DNA of 64,000 bases from Channa striata (Eukaryota; Chordata; Actinopteri; Anabantiformes; Channidae), in the NCBI GenBank assembly GCA_033026295.1, contig CM065175.1, forward strand, positions 13,715,837 to 13,779,836. Reading direction: 5' to 3'. Shown here piece by piece: positions 51,701-57,294 of the stretch (its first letter is position 1; each line of letters starts with the position of its first letter). Under the pieces are notes generated by a model, which had not been told where the DNA came from, did no database searches, and saw nothing but the letters and a program-made list of their open reading frames with translations. A program made the translations under genes and the position numbers.

Positions 51701-54700
51701 CTCTGCTTGCGAGCACAATGCCAGGGCAAATCTGCCCGCCTATCACTTAAAATCCAAAGTGATTGTATTAGACTTGTTATGGAGCTGATACACAGAAACG
51801 GTTCAGCCTATGAAGTCACACAGGCTGCACTTTTAATGTGCTTTAGCGCTAAACGTCCCTGGTGAAAACCAGGAGAAGCGTGTGAAGCAAACCGAGCTAT
51901 GAGGCTCCCATTGTTCTCAGTTTTTATGGGTTTACCTTTGTTCCACCTGTGTTTACTGTACGTGCTGTGTTTGCACGGTTGCTGGTTAAGATGCTATTAA
52001 AGGAAACATTCAGCTTTACGCCTCCCCAGTCGTCGTCTTCGTTTTGTCTGTCACAGAGAGCAGTGACGTGTTGTAAGACAAGACCCTCTGTCACTCCACA
52101 GCGATGAGTTTTTTGACGGCTGACGGATTAGCAGTGTAAACTGCAGTGTATGCATCCAGTTTTGCAGTTCTTTGTACTGTGGTGCAGCACAAGGTCAGAT
52201 CATTTAAAGTGAAATTCGAGTGAAAGCAACGTGGAAAAGCATTTCTTTAATTATTCCCATGATGCCACTAGATATCGTTCTCAAATTTACCAGTACATCA
52301 TGACCAAATCCCCAATATTAGCGAATGTAATCAAATAAAACTGAATACGTTTCCTCCTACATGAGATAAAATTGAGGCTATTAGCAGTTTAAGCTGTTCT
52401 ATTTAAAATCAGTACTGTCAGTACGAATTTAGTTGTTAGACCCCTCTCCTTCTCCTGTACTGTTTGTCCTGTCTTCAGAGTCATTTACTCCTCCTCATAA
52501 GCCCATTATAAGCCTCCTCCTCCTAACGGGAGCTGTTCATTGGCAGCCGCGGCACAGTTCTGACTCACCTATGAGCCATCACTGTTTACTGGGACGCTTA
52601 CAGGACTGTGAGACATGAAAGTACCCGAGTCTACGGAGGAAGAGAGAACGCAGGAAACACAAAGACAAACTCAACAGTTCTTGAGCAAAGACAGAAGAAG
52701 AAAAAGCTGCATATTACATGTTCGAATTGTATTAAAGACTTTTGTCTCTCTCTCTCTCTCTCTCTCGGCCTGTGCGGATGTGGTGGTAGAGCAGAGTAGT
52801 GGTTAGGGAGTCTGCTTTGTAAAAAGCTTCGCTCACACTGTGTCCATCAGCAGTGAAGTGCTCTTTAGCAAGACACTCAACAATTTTCAGTCATCACTCA
52901 TTGTTAAACATTCAGCATAAGAGCAGCAGCTACTATTACAATTAATAAGGGTATTGTAAATGTAATGATTCACACTGAAAATGGCATGGAAAAAAACAAA
53001 TCCAGCAGCAAGGACCTCATTATTTGATGTAAAAATGAGCTAATGAACAGGAACCTCGCTGGCCTGTTTATGGGGAGCAAAGCTCAAGAGAAGGTGTGAC
53101 TGGCAGCGGCACTGATTAGTAAAACTTGCAGTTTTCTTCTATACTGATTTATAGCTACGGTACAGTGTTTTCTACACATACTATATCCTTGTGTAGGCTG
53201 TGTATTAGTGGCCATAAATGCCATCCATAATGAATTAACTAGAGAACCTTTGCCCTCACTTCACCACACTTGTCTACATGTTTGCTGCTTAAAATGTCAA
53301 ACGGCAGCTCAGATCAGCTGTTAATAATGTAAACTTGATGATTTATCTTATGTCACGACAAACAAACCCGTTTTATTAGATTTATTTCAATTTTATACTG
53401 TATATGAGGGGTCACTCTTTAACAACTACAGACTTGAGCGACTAGTGACTTAAATTAATCAGATTTTTGAATCAGAACCTTCAGTAGCCTGTTGTAGCTG
53501 TGCCAGAGTCAGTGACCGTTCATTTTAACACTATACAATTAATGTCCCCTCAAAAGACCAACCATCACCGCATGTACAGTCAAGGTCTGTTGGAATCACT
53601 GCAGTGTCCACCCCACTGGCATTTCCTCTCAACTGTCGCTATAGCTGCTCAAGGGGATTTGTTGAGTTTTCTCTAAATGTCTGTATAGTCTTGACTTTAT
53701 TGAGTAAAGTGCCTTGAGATGAATTCGTTGTAAATTGGCGCTATATAAATAAAGTTGAATTGAATTAAATTTGTAATGTAATCTAACACACTATGTTCCA
53801 GGGCTACTTTTATATGTATGTTCTAATTTCAAATGTATGTCAATGACTACGTTAAAAAGACGAGGAGAAATTTGAGGAAATCTGAGGCTGAAAACACATA
53901 TTCTCAGGACTCAATAGTCAAAAGGTAATTAATCTTGGCATTAGGCCTGATAACAGGGAGGAGCTCTCTCTCAACAGGTAAAACAAGCTGCCAGGACGAT
54001 TAATTCCAACTGCCACATCTCAGTGGTTCAATTCTTACATTATTTATTCTTCATATCATTCCATGTTCATCAAATATGAATGTTGTTAAAACTTTAGCCA
54101 AACAAAAGTGCGCAGGTAAGCACCAGTAAACAGACTGCATCAATCACAAGATGGCCCCTACCAGGTACTATCACATAAGTTTACACTCCCTATACACCAA
54201 AACATAAATTATTCCTGCTGCAACATGTTTTGTATTGATAAAAGATTTTAAATGCTAGTTTTTTCATATCTTGACAGTCAGGCTAGCTGCTTCCTCCTAT
54301 TTCCTATCTTTGTGCTGCTATTTGCTTCATGTTTACCAGGCCGATAATTGTCACAAAAATGTTCTTATCTATAGTAAATATGAAAGAAAGTGTATTTTCA
54401 TATAATGTCTTACTTTTTCTTTCACAACAAATCCCATGGTCCTACTGTTCTAGACATCCTAAATGTCTGAAGAAGCAATATTGAAAGTTTTTCTCCCTGC
54501 TGCTCTCAGTGAACTATTATCACTATTAGTCATTATTAATCTGATTTTGATTTTATTTAATTTTAATATTTTGCACATTACATTGCACATTGCATTACAT
54601 TTGTAAGTGCATTACTCTTGTTGTTTTCATTGATTTTATTGCCTTGTATTACTTGTGAGCTGTGTAACAAGTACATTTCCCCAATGTGGGATCAATAAAG

Positions 54701-56502
54701 ATTCACCTTACCATAACTTAGTCGCTTTAAAACTGTTTTTAAACCGTGCAACACAAATGACCCATAGGGCAATTACTTGTATTACTTGTATGATTGTGTG
54801 CATGTGTGATATATTTTAACTCATTTTAGATTGTACACACTGTATTTTGATATTCTTTTTTTGCCGTACTCTGCTGCTGTAACTTGGAAATGTCCCCACT
54901 GTGGGACGAATAAAGGTTTATTTTATCTTAACAGATGTCTTATACAGAAATAAAAAGCCAGTATTTCACCTCTGTTAAAGTGAAAGGACTTCAAGTATTA
55001 CCCACAAGTGTAGAATATACCTATTTAGCTTAAAATCAATCTCTTTTGCATCACTTTGTATATATCCTTGTGCATATACAAACCCTTTCCTGAGATGTAC
55101 ACGAACTGTCCACTTCATTAGGTACACCTTCACAATCTAATCTAACCTAATCTAATCCAGCAGCGCTGCAAATGCTATGATTTCTCTAATTCCCTCAGTT
55201 TAAGTAGGCTGGCCAAAACATTAGAACTACCTTCTAATATAATACACTCCAGTACGCCTCCACCACCCACTCTGACCTCAATAATAAGAATACATGGTGG
55301 AATTATCACCTTTCTGACAGTTTCAATGTAGAAACTGAGACAACCTAACCTTGTAAAAGGAGAATTCATGACAGAGCTGCAGTGTTAGATTGCATTAGAC
55401 TGTACAGGTGTACCCACAGTAATGAAATGGACAGTGAGTGTATGTGTGCGAGGATTTCTGTGGGCAGTTCATTCTGCTTGTCTCCATCTTACCCTAGGTT
55501 TTCTTACTTTAAAATCATGTAAAACCGCTAGAACAGTGTCACCCTACATCTAGCCTCATGTTTGTACAAAAGACTAAAGTATTTACATGGTGAAGGTCAG
55601 ATCTTGCAGGGCCAAATATAATTTAATTAACTTTAGGAGATTGGCAGCTGATAAAATGCACAGTGCTCAACTTAATTGCTTTCTGACAGCTCTGCAGAGT
55701 TTGCTGAAAAAAGAAATTGGATTAATGGATGGATATCCCTTATGCTCACCTGACAGTGCTGTCTACACACCACAGCACATGAGAAATCCACAGTAGATGT
55801 TAGTCAGTGACCATCTACTGTAAGGAGACATTGACATGCCATGCAAATCAGTCAGCTGAATATAGAATATACAGGTCTCAGCAGCTGAAATCTCTATGCG
55901 TGCATGCCTCTGTGAGACCAACTTAGGGTCCTCGAGCACCCGGCTACACATACAAGGGAATCAATGCTAATTAAACTGCAAATGCAAGTAATTAACCTTA
56001 AATTCAGTGATGATCAACTGCCTGACAGTGCATCAGATTTCAGCTGTGCAGGATGTCAGTCACTAGGTCAGAGGATCTTCATCATAAAGATCAAACTTGT
56101 CTTCATTGTGCAAGTCCACAATGTTAGAGAAGCATCTGGAGTTATTAACACATTAGCGCTTGAAAGAAGGAAAAAACACAACAGATGCATCATTATGAGC
56201 ATTAGGAATGTTGAGCTTAGAGGTTAGTACCTGGTATTCGTTAGGCCAGAAGGTGCTGACAGCCAGCTCAACCTGGTGCCACTGCTTTCCATGAGACCCT
56301 GATGTGTTCCACACCGGATTGCCGAGCGGCCCACCGTTGACTCGCACATACGCCCGTAAGGCCCCTGGACTGTGGCCATCGCGACTGTACAAGAAGTAGC
56401 TGAACTGGACGCAGTGCGTGTCATTTTCACTCAGCGTCTGCAGCAGCAGCTGAGCACGGTGACCGACAGCATGTTGGGAGGAGTTCACCAACATGTAGGA
56501 TC
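174..56502 (-). CDS. ptpru: Receptor-type protein tyrosine phosphatase U (partial gene, exons 3-23 plus microexons)
   Basis: PTPRU is a single-pass R2B receptor phosphatase that mediates homophilic cell-cell adhesion and acts at cadherin/catenin junctions. In gene order the exons encode most of a MAM domain, one Ig domain, four FN3 repeats, a transmembrane helix, the juxtamembrane segment and D1 through the catalytic-loop region. Exon lengths (272, 82, 116, 175, 294, 318, 110, 202, 103, 274, 37, 139, 155, 188, 73, 77, 37, 98, 117, 155, 136 bp) follow the R2B pattern, and all phases join. Near-identity to mammalian PTPRU in words such as [20 protein letters not shown] and [13 protein letters not shown] separates it from PTPRK/M/T. 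Exons 1-2 and everything after exon 23 lie outside the window. Teleosts may carry two co-orthologues (a and b); the sequence alone does not say which this is. Exon numbers used here follow the family scheme. Confidence 0.96.
310..1009. other. ptpru intron 22
   Basis: A 700-bp AT-rich intron. I see no repeat or secondary coding sequence in it. Confidence 0.8.
1010..1164 (-). CDS. ptpru: ptpru exon 22: D1 WPD loop (here WPE) and catalytic Cys
   Basis: This 155-bp exon has acceptor tgttgacag and donor gtagca, phase 0 in and phase 2 out. It encodes [20 protein letters not shown], then [19 protein letters not shown] and ends PVVVHC plus the first two bases of Ser. The general-acid loop reads WPEHG instead of WPDHG. 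The catalytic-position Cys (HC) is present. The acceptor was placed so that the first codons read RGYS, matching the family. Confidence 0.96.
1165..2136. other. ptpru intron 21
   Basis: A 972-bp intron. It contains overlapping chance ORFs on both strands (the longest is 133 codons at 1216-1617, plus strand) with no family resemblance and no splice or promoter context. Confidence 0.75.
2137..2253 (-). CDS. ptpru: ptpru exon 21: D1 core
   Basis: This 117-bp exon has acceptor tttttcaacag and donor gtaagt, phase 0-0. It encodes [20 protein letters not shown], then [26 protein letters not shown] is the conserved PTP motif. As in mammalian PTPRU the KTETLAEY stretch distinguishes it from other R2B members. 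It is symmetric and could be skipped without a frameshift. Confidence 0.96.
2254..3583. other. ptpru intron 20
   Basis: A 1.3-kb AT-rich intron. The only recognisable structure is an imperfect 57-bp tandem duplication near 2835-2946. Confidence 0.8.
2835..2946. repeat. Imperfect tandem duplication, period about 57 bp
   Basis: Two adjacent copies begin aatggtaggaaaca and end accaataccagg (2835-2888 and 2892-2946). They differ by a few substitutions and a small indel, so the duplication is not recent. Confidence 0.85.
3584..3681 (-). CDS. ptpru: ptpru exon 20: D1 core
   Basis: This 98-bp exon has acceptor atcccactag and donor gtaagt, phase 1 in and phase 0 out. It encodes [18 protein letters not shown], then [13 protein letters not shown]. 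The DFWRMVW and IVMIT motifs form the central beta sheet of the PTP fold. Confidence 0.96.
3944..4176 (+). mobile_element. tRNA-like SINE-type interspersed repeat
   Basis: Starts ggggcagctgtatctcagtc and has a perfect polymerase III box B, ggttcgactcc, at 3986-3996. It continues with the common teleost pattern: ctgaatgccaaattgctcc, gtgtgtgtgtgaatccgtga and a terminal aaggtgcttcggatgaaaac, then an attcattta-like end. Related copies in opposite orientation lie at 58946-59178 and 35937-36465. Confidence 0.7.
4771..4802. repeat. (CA)n microsatellite with CG interruptions
   Basis: A 32-bp CA repeat broken by three cgcacg-type units, 24 bp below exon 19. Confidence 0.95.
4827..4863 (-). CDS. ptpru: ptpru exon 19: D1 [13 protein letters not shown]
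   Basis: This 37-bp exon has acceptor tctctttcag and donor gtgagt, phase 0 in and phase 1 out. It encodes [12 protein letters not shown] plus the first base of Gly. The IATQGP motif it begins is conserved in all PTPs. Found by homology, since it is too short for ORF calling. Confidence 0.95.
4864..6526. other. ptpru intron between exon 19 and the IRINRE microexon
   Basis: A 1.7-kb AT-rich intron. A short A tract (near 5921-5934) is the only notable feature; I recognise no mobile element. Confidence 0.75.
6527..6544 (-). CDS. ptpru: ptpru 18-nt D1 microexon (IRINRE)
   Basis: This 18-nt exon has a strong C/T tract, acceptor accctgtag and donor gtaagt, phase 0-0. It inserts IRINRE between YID (exon 18) and GYHR (exon 19). 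PTPRK has a six-residue insert (IWLYRD) at exactly this point. I recall the identical IRINRE hexapeptide in human PTPRU isoforms; that is memory and was not checked. The identity of position, length and phase makes a real microexon likely. It lies on the D1 surface after the second PTP motif. A long (CA)n in the sense strand lies about 120 nt upstream. Confidence 0.85.
6545..9195. other. ptpru intron between exon 18 and the IRINRE microexon
   Basis: A 2.65-kb AT-rich intron. It contains a GT microsatellite (6663-6699) and a short TTC run (8624-8640); nothing coding is seen. Confidence 0.75.
6663..6699. repeat. (GT)n microsatellite upstream of the D1 microexon
   Basis: A pure 37-bp GT repeat, which is (CA)n in the transcript sense. 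It sits about 120 nt upstream of the 18-nt microexon in transcription order. Intronic CA repeats are known hnRNP L binding sites; a role here is inference. Confidence 0.97.
9196..9272 (-). CDS. ptpru: ptpru exon 18: D1 beta strands
   Basis: This 77-bp exon has acceptor cccctcag and donor gtaagt, phase 1 in and phase 0 out. It encodes [25 protein letters not shown]. The DYINANYID block is the hallmark PTP motif preceding the QGP segment. Its phase-0 end allows either exon 19 or the IRINRE microexon to follow. Confidence 0.96.
9370..9442 (-). CDS. ptpru: ptpru exon 17: start of D1, divergent phosphotyrosine-loop region
   Basis: This 73-bp exon has acceptor tccctgcag and donor gtaagt, phase 0 in and phase 1 out. 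It encodes [24 protein letters not shown]. Active PTP domains have a KNRY-type phosphotyrosine-recognition motif here. This exon has [14 protein letters not shown] instead, as divergent as in mammalian PTPRU. Only a 97-bp intron separates it from exon 18. Confidence 0.95.
9443..14483. other. ptpru intron 16
   Basis: A 5-kb intron. It includes a 3 x 11-bp tandem repeat at 13838-13870, a possible short LINE-derived stretch near 13650-13690, and a pyrimidine-rich patch near 10780-10920. Open frames here (such as 10507-10935, plus strand) are low-complexity and look accidental. Confidence 0.75.
13838..13870. repeat. Three perfect copies of an 11-bp unit
   Basis: The unit taatggaatag occurs three times without mismatch. 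Confidence 0.97.
14484..14671 (-). CDS. ptpru: ptpru exon 16: end of juxtamembrane region and D1 wedge
   Basis: This 188-bp exon has acceptor caaattcag and donor gtgaga, phase 1 in and phase 0 out. It encodes [39 protein letters not shown] and [20 protein letters not shown]. The second half is the helical wedge before D1 and is almost unchanged from mammals. The Ser codon at its start is shared with exon 15. Confidence 0.97.
14672..15227. other. ptpru intron 15
   Basis: A 556-bp intron with no recognisable element. Confidence 0.8.
15228..15382 (-). CDS. ptpru: ptpru exon 15: juxtamembrane segment
   Basis: This 155-bp exon has acceptor ctataaacag and donor gtaaga, phase 2 in and phase 1 out. 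It encodes [20 protein letters not shown], then [20 protein letters not shown] and SHTCGTR. The [13 protein letters not shown] word is strongly conserved in PTPRU. This is the cytoplasmic region that in R2B receptors contacts junction partners. Confidence 0.96.
15641..15664 (-). CDS. ptpru: ptpru 24-nt tyrosine-rich juxtamembrane microexon
   Basis: This 24-nt exon has a long pyrimidine tract, acceptor cttaccag and donor gtaagtg. Spliced between exons 14 and 15 (phase 2-2) it gives [14 protein letters not shown]; without it the protein reads GKPVNM. From memory, human PTPRU carries a similar GRDHYAYSYYPKPVNM insertion and PTPRT has a YSYSYYL-type insertion at the same place, which supports a real cassette exon. 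A TGC triplet sits 11 nt upstream of the exon, the position used by the neural splicing factor SRRM4 in other microexons. It adds four tyrosines just under the membrane. Confidence 0.88.
15665..16607. other. ptpru intron between exon 14 and the tyrosine-rich microexon
   Basis: A 943-bp intron. The end nearest the microexon is a long C/T tract in the transcript sense. A stretch rich in taattaag and tttaattaa around 16260-16400 resembles a conserved noncoding element, but this cannot be tested from one sequence. Confidence 0.7.
16608..16746 (-). CDS. ptpru: ptpru exon 14: stalk and transmembrane helix
   Basis: This 139-bp exon has acceptor gcatctag and donor gtaagt, phase 1 in and phase 2 out. 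It encodes [18 protein letters not shown], then a hydrophobic helix of about 24 residues from [11 protein letters not shown] to AVIIII, closed by KK as a stop-transfer signal. The [14 protein letters not shown] block is the PTPRU signature before the membrane. Confidence 0.96.
16747..19964. other. ptpru intron 13
   Basis: A 3.2-kb intron with a 26-base A tract at 18799-18824. No clear transposon body adjoins that tract. The rest is unique-looking sequence without coding potential. Confidence 0.75.
18799..18824. repeat. Poly(A) tract, 26 bp
   Basis: An uninterrupted run of A. It could be a retroposon tail, but no SINE or LINE body was recognised before it. Confidence 0.95.
19965..20001 (-). 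CDS. ptpru: ptpru exon 13: membrane-proximal stub
   Basis: This 37-bp exon has acceptor cctttcag-type and donor gtaatt, phase 0 in and phase 1 out. It encodes [12 protein letters not shown]. The residues NCIRIARK match mammalian PTPRU exactly. It links FN3 repeat 4 to the pre-transmembrane stalk and carries a conserved Cys. Confidence 0.95.
20002..24692. other. ptpru intron 12
   Basis: A 4.7-kb intron, strongly AT-rich around 20930-21480. I recognise no gene, and no transposon with confidence. Confidence 0.75.
24693..24966 (-). CDS. ptpru: ptpru exon 12: rest of FN3 repeat 4 with proteolytic-site region
   Basis: This 274-bp exon has acceptor gtgtccag and donor gtgagt, phase 2 in and phase 0 out. 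It encodes [19 protein letters not shown], then [27 protein letters not shown] and [10 protein letters not shown]. In R2B receptors this loop is cleaved by furin-type convertases. Here the basic motif is KKVKR-E rather than the Arg-rich RRLRR type recalled for human PTPRU, so cleavage is plausible but not assured. Confidence 0.96.
25054..25156 (-). CDS. ptpru: ptpru exon 11: start of fibronectin III repeat 4
   Basis: This 103-bp exon has acceptor gtttcctcag and donor gtcagg, phase 1 in and phase 2 out. It encodes [34 protein letters not shown]. It is separated from exon 12 by an 87-bp intron only, and that intron is open in frame (see findings). Confidence 0.96.
25157..26645. other. ptpru intron 10
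   Basis: A 1.5-kb intron with a short GT repeat (25762-25781). The block at about 25490-25700 has the even composition and TAAT-type motifs of a possible conserved noncoding element. Confidence 0.7.
26646..26847 (-). CDS. ptpru: ptpru exon 10: fibronectin III repeat 3, second part
   Basis: This 202-bp exon has acceptor tgacaacag and donor gtatta, phase 0 in and phase 1 out. It encodes [40 protein letters not shown] and ends in [19 protein letters not shown]. The NET and NIS sequons are retained. Length is identical to the corresponding R2B exon. Confidence 0.96.
26848..29050. other. ptpru intron 9
   Basis: A 2.2-kb intron with a CA-rich microsatellite at 27535-27568. No other element is recognised. 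Confidence 0.75.
29051..29160 (-). CDS. ptpru: ptpru exon 9: fibronectin III repeat 3, first part
   Basis: This 110-bp exon has acceptor ccttatag and donor gtggga, phase 1 in and phase 0 out. It encodes [36 protein letters not shown]. The WEEP and NGLITQYE words are close to mammalian PTPRU. It was missed as an ORF because of its size; the call rests on homology and phase. Confidence 0.95.
29161..30701. other. ptpru intron 8, part nearest exon 9
   Basis: A 1.5-kb AT-rich stretch without recognised repeats or coding sequence, lying below the candidate microexon. Confidence 0.7.
30702..30719 (-). CDS. ptpru: Candidate 18-nt microexon between FN3 repeats 2 and 3
   Basis: An 18-nt segment is bordered on the minus strand by acceptor tgtcagcttttag and donor gtatgg. 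Spliced between exons 8 and 9 (phase 1-1) it would read Lys-Gly-Pro-Glu-Pro-Pro and change the following residue from Ile to Val, with no stop. The polypyrimidine tract is moderate. I know of no mammalian counterpart, so this is a prediction from splice borders and phase only. Confidence 0.4.
30971..31288 (-). CDS. ptpru: ptpru exon 8: fibronectin III repeat 2
   Basis: This 318-bp exon has acceptor cttcccag and donor gtaagt, phase 1-1. It starts [19 protein letters not shown] and includes [18 protein letters not shown] and [18 protein letters not shown]. Sequons NLT, NTT and NAS are present. A run of five glycines after TTA lengthens the loop where mammalian PTPRU has a shorter Gly/Ser segment; the insertion keeps frame. 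Confidence 0.96.
35286..35345. repeat. TATG/TG/TTTG simple repeat
   Basis: Low-complexity stretch of tatg, tg and tttg units followed by ta-rich sequence. Confidence 0.85.
35590..36201 (-). mobile_element. Tc1/mariner-like DNA transposon remnant
   Basis: On the minus strand 35700-35890 translates to a decayed end of a Tc1 transposase: [12 protein letters not shown] followed by [20 protein letters not shown]. In intact elements HRAQIVKEW is followed by the WPPQSPDLNPIE region. Here that region is shortened and broken. The right terminus at about 36101-36201 (tgttgccagctgag to ggtggtgact then gtccattcagtgta) matches the element family's inverted-repeat end. The middle of the transposase is missing and a SINE-like piece occupies part of it, so the element is inactive. 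Confidence 0.82.
35937..36465 (-). mobile_element. SINE-like interspersed repeat, interrupted
   Basis: One end is at 35940-36000 (gcatttatatagtgcatttc, then gcgctcaaagcgctttacaa). The other is at about 36340-36465 (cttgctcaagggccaagcaa to ttaagccaccgctgcccc). Read on the minus strand this is the ggggcagcggtggcttaatgg head with a box-B-like motif. The Tc1 terminus at 36101-36201 lies between the two ends. Confidence 0.65.
37497..37761. mobile_element. hAT-type MITE
   Basis: The ends are inverted: cagtggattcccccc at the left and gattgggaaccactg at the right. These resemble the CAGTGGTTCCCAA termini of Charlie-type hAT elements common in vertebrates. The flanks cattaggt and cattacac agree at 5 of 8 positions and may be a decayed 8-bp target duplication. 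There is no coding capacity. Confidence 0.7.
37912..38150 (+). repeat. Diverged direct repeat, copy A
   Basis: Shares ordered words with copy B at 39376-39612: agtacacagagctat, ctactttcggcataatta, tttaacaggctgcaaat, acaaccatg and caaaagcc. Orientation is the same. It ends about 27 bp from exon 7. Confidence 0.75.
38178..38471 (-). CDS. ptpru: ptpru exon 7: fibronectin III repeat 1
   Basis: This 294-bp exon has acceptor ctctgacag and donor gtgagt, phase 1 at both ends. It encodes the whole first FN3 repeat, starting [20 protein letters not shown] and including [12 protein letters not shown] and [13 protein letters not shown], ending SRTKCA. Phase 1-1 makes it a skippable symmetric exon. The junction codon gives Val where mammals have Glu. 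Two diverged copies of an intronic repeat flank it (37912-38150 and 39376-39612). Confidence 0.97.
38472..40918. other. ptpru intron 6
   Basis: A 2.4-kb intron. It contains copy B of the diverged repeat (39376-39612); the rest is unremarkable. Confidence 0.75.
39376..39612 (+). repeat. Diverged direct repeat, copy B
   Basis: Counterpart of copy A: agtacacacagctat, ctactttctgtttaatta, tttaacaggctgcaaat, gcaaccatg and caaaagcc occur in the same order. The two copies bracket exon 7. It may be a dispersed transposon family rather than a local duplication. Confidence 0.75.
40919..41093 (-). CDS. ptpru: ptpru exon 6: second half of Ig domain
   Basis: This 175-bp exon has acceptor gtttacag and donor gtaaac, phase 0 in and phase 1 out. 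It begins [20 protein letters not shown] and ends [11 protein letters not shown]. It contains the DLYRC motif with the second Ig cysteine. Length and phase match the equivalent exon in other R2B genes. Confidence 0.96.
41094..44283. other. ptpru intron 5
   Basis: A 3.2-kb AT-rich intron. A short CA repeat (41154-41173) lies near exon 6, and sequence around 41500-41780 has the look of a degraded LINE 3-prime region. Nothing coding is seen. Confidence 0.7.
44284..44399 (-). CDS. ptpru: ptpru exon 5: first half of Ig domain
   Basis: This 116-bp exon has acceptor ctgctcag and donor gtcagt, phase 1 in and phase 0 out. It encodes [33 protein letters not shown] and KFLLE. It holds the first Ig-domain cysteine (FQC) and a glycosylated-type sequon NAT. 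The codon shared with exon 4 reads TAT (Tyr), where human PTPRU as I recall it has Ala. Confidence 0.95.
44400..46880. other. ptpru intron 4
   Basis: A 2.5-kb intron with a 15-bp A tract at 46397-46411. The open frame at 45909-46364 (minus strand) has no recognisable domain and lies entirely in the intron. Confidence 0.75.
46881..46962 (-). CDS. ptpru: ptpru exon 4: end of MAM domain
   Basis: This 82-bp exon has acceptor cttttgcag and donor gtaagt, phase 0 in and phase 1 out. It encodes [19 protein letters not shown] then IMVLNYPC, the last strands of the MAM domain ending in its conserved Cys. The exon is too short to stand out as an ORF. It was identified by homology and by its exact phase fit between exons 3 and 5. 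Confidence 0.95.
48150..48330. mobile_element. Degenerate teleost interspersed repeat (LINE-derived type)
   Basis: The words tccatccatccatccac, cccagctgtcactggg, gccctggacagatt and ggggagaacatgcaaactg in that order are typical of a very common fish repeat. The copy is short and diverged. Confidence 0.6.
52745..52766. repeat. (TC)n microsatellite
   Basis: An uninterrupted 22-bp TC repeat. Confidence 0.95.
52780..52885 (+). mobile_element. SINE-like fragment
   Basis: Words gagtagtggttagggagtct, gctttgtaaaaag, tgtgtccatcagcagt and agcaagacactcaac follow the order of a common fish tRNA-type SINE. The box B region is degraded. Confidence 0.5.
53540..53768 (+). mobile_element. Interspersed repeat 3-prime end with TTGAAT tail
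   Basis: Ends gtaaagtgccttgagatga, attggcgctatataaataaa and gttgaattgaatt, the usual 3-prime terminus of an abundant teleost retroelement. Only the end is recognisable. Confidence 0.7.
54480..54713 (+). mobile_element. LINE 3-prime tail, copy 1
   Basis: Has cacattacattgcacattgc followed by acatttccccaatgtgggat and caataaag. This is the hairpin-like tccccantgtggga terminus of fish L2-type LINEs. Confidence 0.65.
54720..54932 (+). mobile_element. LINE 3-prime tail, copy 2
   Basis: Ends atgtccccactgtgggacga, ataaaggtttattttatctt. Same terminus type as the neighbouring copy 1, in the same orientation, but too diverged to be a simple duplication. Confidence 0.65.
55106..55434. mobile_element. 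MITE with CTGTCCA inverted termini
   Basis: The left end is ctgtccacttcattaggtac then acct. The right end read on the other strand is ctgtccatttcattactgtg then ggtacacct. This gives inverted termini of about 24-29 bp around about 270 bp without coding capacity. The sequence resembles the cacttcattaggtacacct family widespread in fish. Confidence 0.75.
56231..56502 (-). CDS. ptpru: ptpru exon 3: core of MAM domain
   Basis: This 272-bp exon has acceptor ctccttttag and donor gtacta, with phase 1 in and phase 0 out. It encodes [11 protein letters not shown] through to STFWPNEYQ, the central part of the MAM domain used for homophilic binding. The word [20 protein letters not shown] is PTPRU-specific. 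It carries N-glycosylation sequons NSS, NDT and NTS and the conserved Cys of DTHC. The first two nucleotides complete a Gly codon begun in exon 2, which is not in the window. Confidence 0.96.
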
Positions 56503-57278
56503 CTAAAAGGAGCAAAAAAAGCATGAGTTATTCATAGTAATATGAATTTATGGGTCACTGCAACAGTTTATCTCTCCAGTCTGCTACCGCTTTTATCCAT
56601 GTTGCCATTTTCTGTTTGACAACAGACTCAGTCAACTCAATTTTAAATCCTTTGGTTCCTTCAGACCAGACTTCATCCACAGAAGCATCCATTTAAGAAA
56701 GTTATTAGGCAGCGGAAATGCCTGCAGTGTTTTAGGAGAGGTGTTTTAATGGGGCTGCATCATTTAAATTGAAAATCTTTCCTGAGTGACGTAGATTTTA
56801 GTGAAATGTGTATGAATAATTGCTCACTGAGTCACTGCAGTGAATCAAAAGAAATTAATTAATTTAACACAGTTTGACCAGAGTGTTTGTTTCCTAATTC
56901 ACTGATTTGATATTTTAGGCATGATCCTTATACAGGTTGACATGGGTAAGTACAAGAAGGATTTAATTTTAGTCTTACCCAGTGAGTTGCTTAATAGAAT
57001 CAAAAGAAATTATACATTACTCGAGCCATTTATCATGTTATTGCACAATGGAATTATTTGGGTATACATTTTTGCTGTGAATGTGTAAAAATTCTACAAT
57101 TTACAAGCGTAATCAATTCTGATGCTGCCAACTGTTACATGTATTATTGTCCTACTGTCATATGTTGCTTCAGATCTGTAGGTGAGATAAAGCTTATCAG
57201 CCTCTAACAGCTGTAAAGAATCAGAGCAGAGAGAATTTAAAAGGTCCACAAAATCAAAGCACCCGCACCAAAGAGAAA

Positions 57279-57294
57279 GAGAGAGAGAGAGAGA
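57279..57294. repeat. (GA)n microsatellite
   Basis: Short GA repeat within a longer purine-rich stretch (57271-57295). Confidence 0.9.

Larger units (their letters stand above)
46963..56230. other. ptpru intron 3
   Basis: A 9.3-kb intron splitting the MAM domain. It contains a degraded interspersed repeat (48150-48330), a SINE-like piece (52780-52885), a cluster of LINE/SINE 3-prime tails (53540-54932) and a MITE (55106-55434). TAAT-rich unique sequence at 48830-49140 and an exon-like open stretch at 49436-49587 are treated as findings. Confidence 0.8.

Noticed and set aside
174..56502. Assignment to PTPRK, PTPRM or PTPRT
   Set aside because: MAM, stalk (NCIRIARK), juxtamembrane ([13 protein letters not shown]) and D1 ([11 protein letters not shown]) words all match PTPRU and not the other R2B members.
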